Shown: one piece after another, positions 60,081 through 64,000 of the stretch
Layout: each line of letters begins with the position of its first letter
Position numbering within the stretch: the first letter of the stretch is position 1
Origin: Anadara kagoshimensis
Taxonomy: Eukaryota > Mollusca > Bivalvia > Arcoida > Arcidae
Direction: 5' to 3'
DNA length: 64,000 nucleotides
Assembly (NCBI GenBank): GCA_021292105.1
Contig: CM037870.1
Span: forward strand, 17,105,087 to 17,169,086
Made by a program: the position numbers and the translations under genes
Notes under the pieces: model-generated
Seen by the model: the letters and a program-made list of their open reading frames with translations, nothing else
Database searches by the model: none
Told to the model about the DNA's origin: nothing

Positions 60081-60539
60081 TACAATAGAAAAATAACTTC
60101 TACGTTGAACCTAGTTTGATTTCTTTTTTTCATGATTCGCATAAACATCGGTTTTTCACATCGCGCATGAATACAAATACTCCCGAGTCGAATACTTATC
60201 CGCAAGTCCACATGTCGAGCACTCTATCGTCTATTAAGTCTGGTTTTTTAACAATCTCTACCTTCAATAACTGTAACTTGACCATAAATATGAATTCATG
60301 TATGTAATTTTTTGTCATTGACTGAAATAAAATTTGTTTGAAATATTATCCAAGATTGATGACCTATTTTGTTTCTTCTAGACATGACGTCAAATAGGCG
60401 GGGCTTAATGTTTCTGAACAGCTGTTCCATGTCCAGGTCACGTCCGCCGTTAAAAATTCTTTTTCAAAACATTGGAATTTATTTCATTCAACGGAATTTG
60501 CAATTTTGCTCTCGTAAAGAAAGAATAAATTGTAAATAT

Positions 60540-60695
60540 AAGAATTGACTGTCATTTTTCCTGGTTCATCAAGTAATGAACCAGATTTTAAAACTAGTAA
60601 ATCTAAAATGAACTGCTTCGCAGTTCATCAGATTTGCTAGTTTTAAAATCTGGTTCATTACTTGATGAACCAGGAAAAAATGACAGTCAATTCTT
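60540..60695. mobile_element. 156-bp hairpin MITE inserted in the RT
   Basis: AAGAATTGACTGTCATTTTT on the left is inverted as AAAAAATGACAGTCAATTCTT on the right. The stem continues (CCTGGTTCATCAAGTAATGA / TCATTACTTGATGAACCAGG) to the central GAACTGCTTCGCAGTTC. Essentially the whole element is one hairpin. Confidence 0.92.
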
Positions 60696-61200
60696 AAATA
60701 TGAAGCAGAACTTTAGGAATCGGTCGTGTCTTTTATCTTTTATTTCGAGCTCACTAGGATAGATGACATTTACATAGTCTCTAAATTTAGGATTGTTAAG
60801 AGACAGAACGTCATCTATATATCTGTATGTTGAGTTGAACGATTTGGCGACAGTCTTCTCTCCAGGTTTAACAAGGTTCTGCATAAATTCTGCTTCATAA
60901 GAATAAATAAACAAATCAGCAACTAATGATGCACAGTTTGTATCCATTGGTATACCGATTGTTTGCTGAAAAAACTATATTACCAAACACAACAAATATG
61001 TTATCTATCAAAAACTCCAACATTTTGTTGATGGTATTTTCAGTATATTTTTCTTTGGAATCCGTATGATTCTTTACAAAATAACCGGAATCCCTGTTCA
61101 GCACCAGATATTTGTATCTTGGCTTACCGTTTTTGTAAAAGAAAGACAAGTGAATCATTTCTTTAAGACGTTCTTTCAATTTAGAATGAGGGATAGTGGT
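60696..61200 (-). pseudogene. Reverse transcriptase core fragment (YIDD)
   Basis: Two overlapping minus-strand frames (61179-60916 and 60947-60687) give LSFFYKNGKPRYKYLVLNRD, then after a frame change GIPMDTNCASLVADLFIYSY, the catalytic YRYIDDVLSLNNPKF and YPSELEIKD. A short duplication ('aaaagataaaagacacg') and an in-frame stop follow, then the hairpin MITE. The usual GIPMGTNCAPLLADL-type motif is degraded (D and S substitutions). It is not functional. Confidence 0.8.
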
Positions 61201-61272
61201 ATACAGTGTAGAAAAATCAAATGAGAGGCTTGAGTGCTAAGCAACTAATGTCTTTATTGAAATGAAATGAGA

Positions 61273-61538
61273 TACTGTAAATCACCTTTTTTCGCAAGCA
61301 CTTTATTTTCGCGATATTCACGATCTGTTCAAGAATCGCGAAAATAAAAATTCATGAATTGGATAAAAAGCAAGTAACTAGAATGACATTATATTAACAT
61401 TAACATCAGTTGCAATAAGAAAACCCGTCTTTAATTTTGGGGTTCCACATGGGATATCGCGAAAATTTCATGTCGCGAAATTGTTTTCATCACGGGATCG
61501 CGAAAAAAGGTGCCGCGAAATTTAGGTGATTTACAGTA
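61273..61538. mobile_element. MITE with TACTGTAAATCACC ends
   Basis: TACTGTAAATCACC on the left and GGTGATTTACAGTA on the right are perfect inverted repeats; the interior is rich in TTTCGCGA / TCGCGAAA words. It is related to 10708-10936. Confidence 0.85.
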
Positions 61539-61958
61539 TGTAAAGTGTTTTTTAATCCCGTCGCATCGTACAGGACTAAAATATGTACCGAACATGGCTA
61601 CATGCAAAACGTTTTTTCCCGAACAAGACTTCACCCATCGTGACTTCGAACAAATTATATAAACAAAGTGGAAATCACAAGTGGCTTTATTCTGTTTGGA
61701 ATTAAATCACTTCATCCTAATAAAAACGATCCTTTGACACAATTTCACCTGCTTGACAAATATTCTGTTGCAACTGTATTATGTATATGCATTTTCTTAT
61801 AATTTTTTCAACCTTAAACATTTTCAGGTTTTGAAAAAAATTATTTCATTTTAATAGAAGTCTCTTTGTTTGAGGAACATGGCATCCCACGGCAAATATC
61901 ACCTGTTATGATGTATCTTCAAGTATTTGTCAAGTTCACACTGCTGTTAATCAAATAT

Positions 61959-62012
61959 TTAATGTCGTAGAAATGAAGAAAGAATTCTTTTGATTAGTGC
62001 CATTGGTTTCAT
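61959..62012 (-). pseudogene. Relic terminal exon of the second ependymin-related gene
   Basis: After a minus-strand acceptor (GTTTTTAG) there is a 54-nt open stretch ending TAA, translating to an MKPMALIKRILSSFLRH-type peptide. Gene A's terminal exon (54502-54449) is also exactly 54 nt and phase 0, and shares KRILS-FL-H. In this paralogue the coding frame already stops at 62777, so the exon appears to be stranded downstream of the stop. Confidence 0.6.
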
Positions 62013-62199
62013 CTAAAAACAAATATCAAAACATGGTATAAGTATCAGAATTGGAAAAAAATACTTTATGTCTCTTATTCTTGGAATAATTGTTAAACGA
62101 AATTAAAACAAACCAATATCGAGAAAAAATAAAGTGATGATGTTTTTTAAAATAATTTTTCACATCTGTGAACTAAATCCTAATTGCAAGCCTAGGCTT

Positions 62200-62640
62200 A
62201 CCTATGCCCTTAACATTTTTATAGCCGTTAACATAATATTGTCAGTGATAAGTATGATGTTTCTGTATCCAAAATTACCCTGGATACATTTGGCGTCCCA
62301 TTATTCCATGTTCCTTTCATTTACAATTTTGATTGTGCACATAGGCTGACAAATTAAGTAGAACAGGTGAATTATATTCCTAGGGAAGTGAGGTCTGATG
62401 CTCCGCAAGAATAAGCACCTCCGCTAGACCGCTAATGAAATCAAAATTGAGATAAAAGGAATATAAAACTGAATCATCAAATACCATCGGAATACGCGGC
62501 CTCTCTTGTCTAATCACACGTTTAATTTAATTTGCCAGTTTTCAAATTTCAAAGTTTTAAATTTGCATTTTGGATTGTGGCTTAGACACAGGCCGGCGTG
62601 CTTGTGTTTGGTTTAATCTGACATGTGCTGGATTTAATTC
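62200..62640 (+). mobile_element. Retroelement 3' tail, rearranged
   Basis: 'ttgcaagcctaggcttacctatgcccttaac', 'ataatattgtcagtgataagtatgatgtttctgtatcc', 'ttggcgtcccattattccatgttcc' and 'cattttggattgtggcttagacac'. It contains an inner inverted piece (62345-62475) from an oppositely oriented copy. Confidence 0.6.
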
Positions 62641-62776
62641 AATGTTTCTGAAGTATGCGTATACATAAAAAAAACCCAAAAACCATACAAACAAACAAAA
62701 CCGACAGAATACAATAACATACTATTTGGTCGTTACCTTTTACATCACGCTTCAAACATACATTTGCTGTTTTCAG

Positions 62777-63682
62777 TTAGGCAGTTCTGCAGGGTTCTGG
62801 TACATCAAAAACAGACGGGTCATGAATACCAGGACTGACATCTACCGGTTCTAATACAACCATAATCCCACTTCCGGATGGTCCAGGATTGCTATGGTAA
62901 ACAACATGCAATGGAATACAGGAATCTGAAATTGTTGAGAGACAAAAAATATAGGATATGCAAGACATGCGTACTGCCTGATAAAACACAAAATAATGTT
63001 CCATGTGCAAATCATAATCCCAAAACAATGTTAATACTTTGAAAAAGTACAAATAACATAAGGAGTTGCCTACCCTTCCGGAGCTTCAATCCTGCTGGAA
63101 GTTCATGTGTCAAACATAACTTTCAAATTTTCAAAGTTTTTACTTTTTGGACTGTGTTGTGATTTAAATATAGATCTGTATGTTTTTGTGTTTGATTAAG
63201 ACATCAAGATCGGTATCAACTTCAAGGAATAACTGAACACTGATATCAACCATTAAAAGCGCAAACATACCGATCAATGTTCAAGTCACAATCCAAACAA
63301 AGTGACAAAATAGGTTAATCACATGAACTTCCACCAGGCCCGGTGCTAAAAACGTGAGGCCTCATGCTGCTTGGAAAGGTTAAGGACCCCAGTTTAGCCT
63401 TTTACATCCGCCAAGTGTAAAATCACAAATCAGAATGAAAGTAACATGGAACTATTGCTCGTCAAATACAGAATAATTTATGACACAGAGATATCAAACT
63501 TATTAACAATATTGTGATGACGGCCATTATAAATTATTCATGTTTCTATAATTATGATACAATACCTGTTAAAACTGTTGCTGATACTTGTAATTCTAAA
63601 GGTGTCGTCTGCGAGAATTCATAAATGTCCGTCTTCAGATCACCGTCACCAGCAGGTCCCTTCATCACAAGCTTAGCATCAT
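62777..63682 (-). CDS. Second ependymin-related gene, 3' part (two exons in window)
   Basis: Minus-strand exons 63682-63566 (117 nt, the same length as gene A exon 3) and 62925-62777 (stop TAA). They encode DDAKLVMKGPAGDGDLKT..SATVLT and then DSCIPLHVVYHSNPGP, IMVVLEPVDVSPGIHDPS and VFDVPEPCRTA-stop. The match to gene A covers the whole of both exons, including SCIPLHV, GIHDPSVF and the last Cys. Upstream exons lie beyond 64000. Gene A runs on for nine residues after its last Cys and splices to a fifth exon; here the frame ends four residues after the Cys. A one-base difference just after the Cys codon may explain the stop. Confidence 0.8.
63240..63540 (-). mobile_element. Retroelement 3' tail in ependymin gene intron
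   Basis: 'aaacataccgatcaatgttcaagtcacaatcc', 'acatgaacttccaccagg', 'acatggaactattgctcgtcaaata' and 'atcaaacttattaacaatattgtgatgacggcc'. It is 5'-truncated and lies between the two exons. Confidence 0.65.
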
Positions 63683-64000
63683 CTGAAAACAATTTTAATA
63701 GGTTTATTTAAATAAGTACATTACATGTATTTATATTGTTTGAAAATGTTGGTTCCATTGGTACATTTTTGTGATGTTAGCCATTAGCTTATACGAATTT
63801 CTGTTTCTCTGTACCTTGGGAAGTTTTAGAAGCCACTAATAATTTTAAAATAATTAAAACTTTAGTACTTGTATTAAGTCCAATAGGAGGTAAGAATTCT
63901 TTTCGTATTTCTTGTAATTTTTTGAAAAATTATATCTTACAGAAATGTTCAAAATGGATTAATTCCATCTCTTTTTAAAATATTTTTCAGTCGATTTCAA

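Overview
The window looks like nuclear DNA of a bivalve mollusc, or a close lophotrochozoan. It is AT-rich and intron-rich, crowded with tRNA-derived SINEs, hairpin MITEs and 5'-truncated retroelement tails. It also carries an element starting AGCTCACCTGAGC with a tandem-repeat core, a type I associate with bivalve genomes. Gene models were built by hand from splice signals and reading-phase continuity; no database search was possible.

Layout. (1) 127-19850, plus strand: the 3' part of a large ankyrin-repeat gene. Twenty-one exons keep one open frame (869 residues plus stop). Its introns hold SINEs, a LINE remnant, a 600-bp polypyrimidine tract and a 166-bp tandem array with higher-order structure. 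(2) 19851-26880: gene-poor, with hairpin elements. (3) 26883-28091, plus: an unspliced-looking 402-codon orphan ORF, basic and serine-rich. (4) 28985-29840: 44-bp tandem repeats, then a mosaic MITE with a long GA tract. (5) 31086-36518: a DNA transposon with almost identical 476-477-bp inverted ends and an intact 687-residue DDE transposase ending in a SWIM-type zinc motif. A 147-bp hairpin and a SINE are nested in its 3' part. (6) 37739-52941, plus: a five-exon secreted C-type-lectin-like gene (248 aa). Its signal peptide is on its own exon, and its ~10-kb first intron is full of satellite DNA, MITEs and a hAT transposase fragment. (7) 54449-58618, minus: a complete five-exon ependymin-related gene (236 aa). 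(8) 61959-63682, minus: the 3' end of a second ependymin-related gene whose coding frame stops early, leaving a relic terminal exon. Between the two ependymin genes lies a broken reverse transcriptase (59520-61200) whose 3' tail recurs at a dozen or more other places.

The lectin-like gene and the first ependymin gene converge tail to tail and both encode predicted secreted proteins. Nothing in the sequence shows that they act together. I found no wholly new multi-gene system. The most unusual items are the in-frame amplification of an ankyrin exon end together with its splice donor, the three-monomer higher-order repeat, the near-pristine SWIM-DDE transposon, the intronic 29-bp satellite, and the ependymin pair with its decaying terminal exon.
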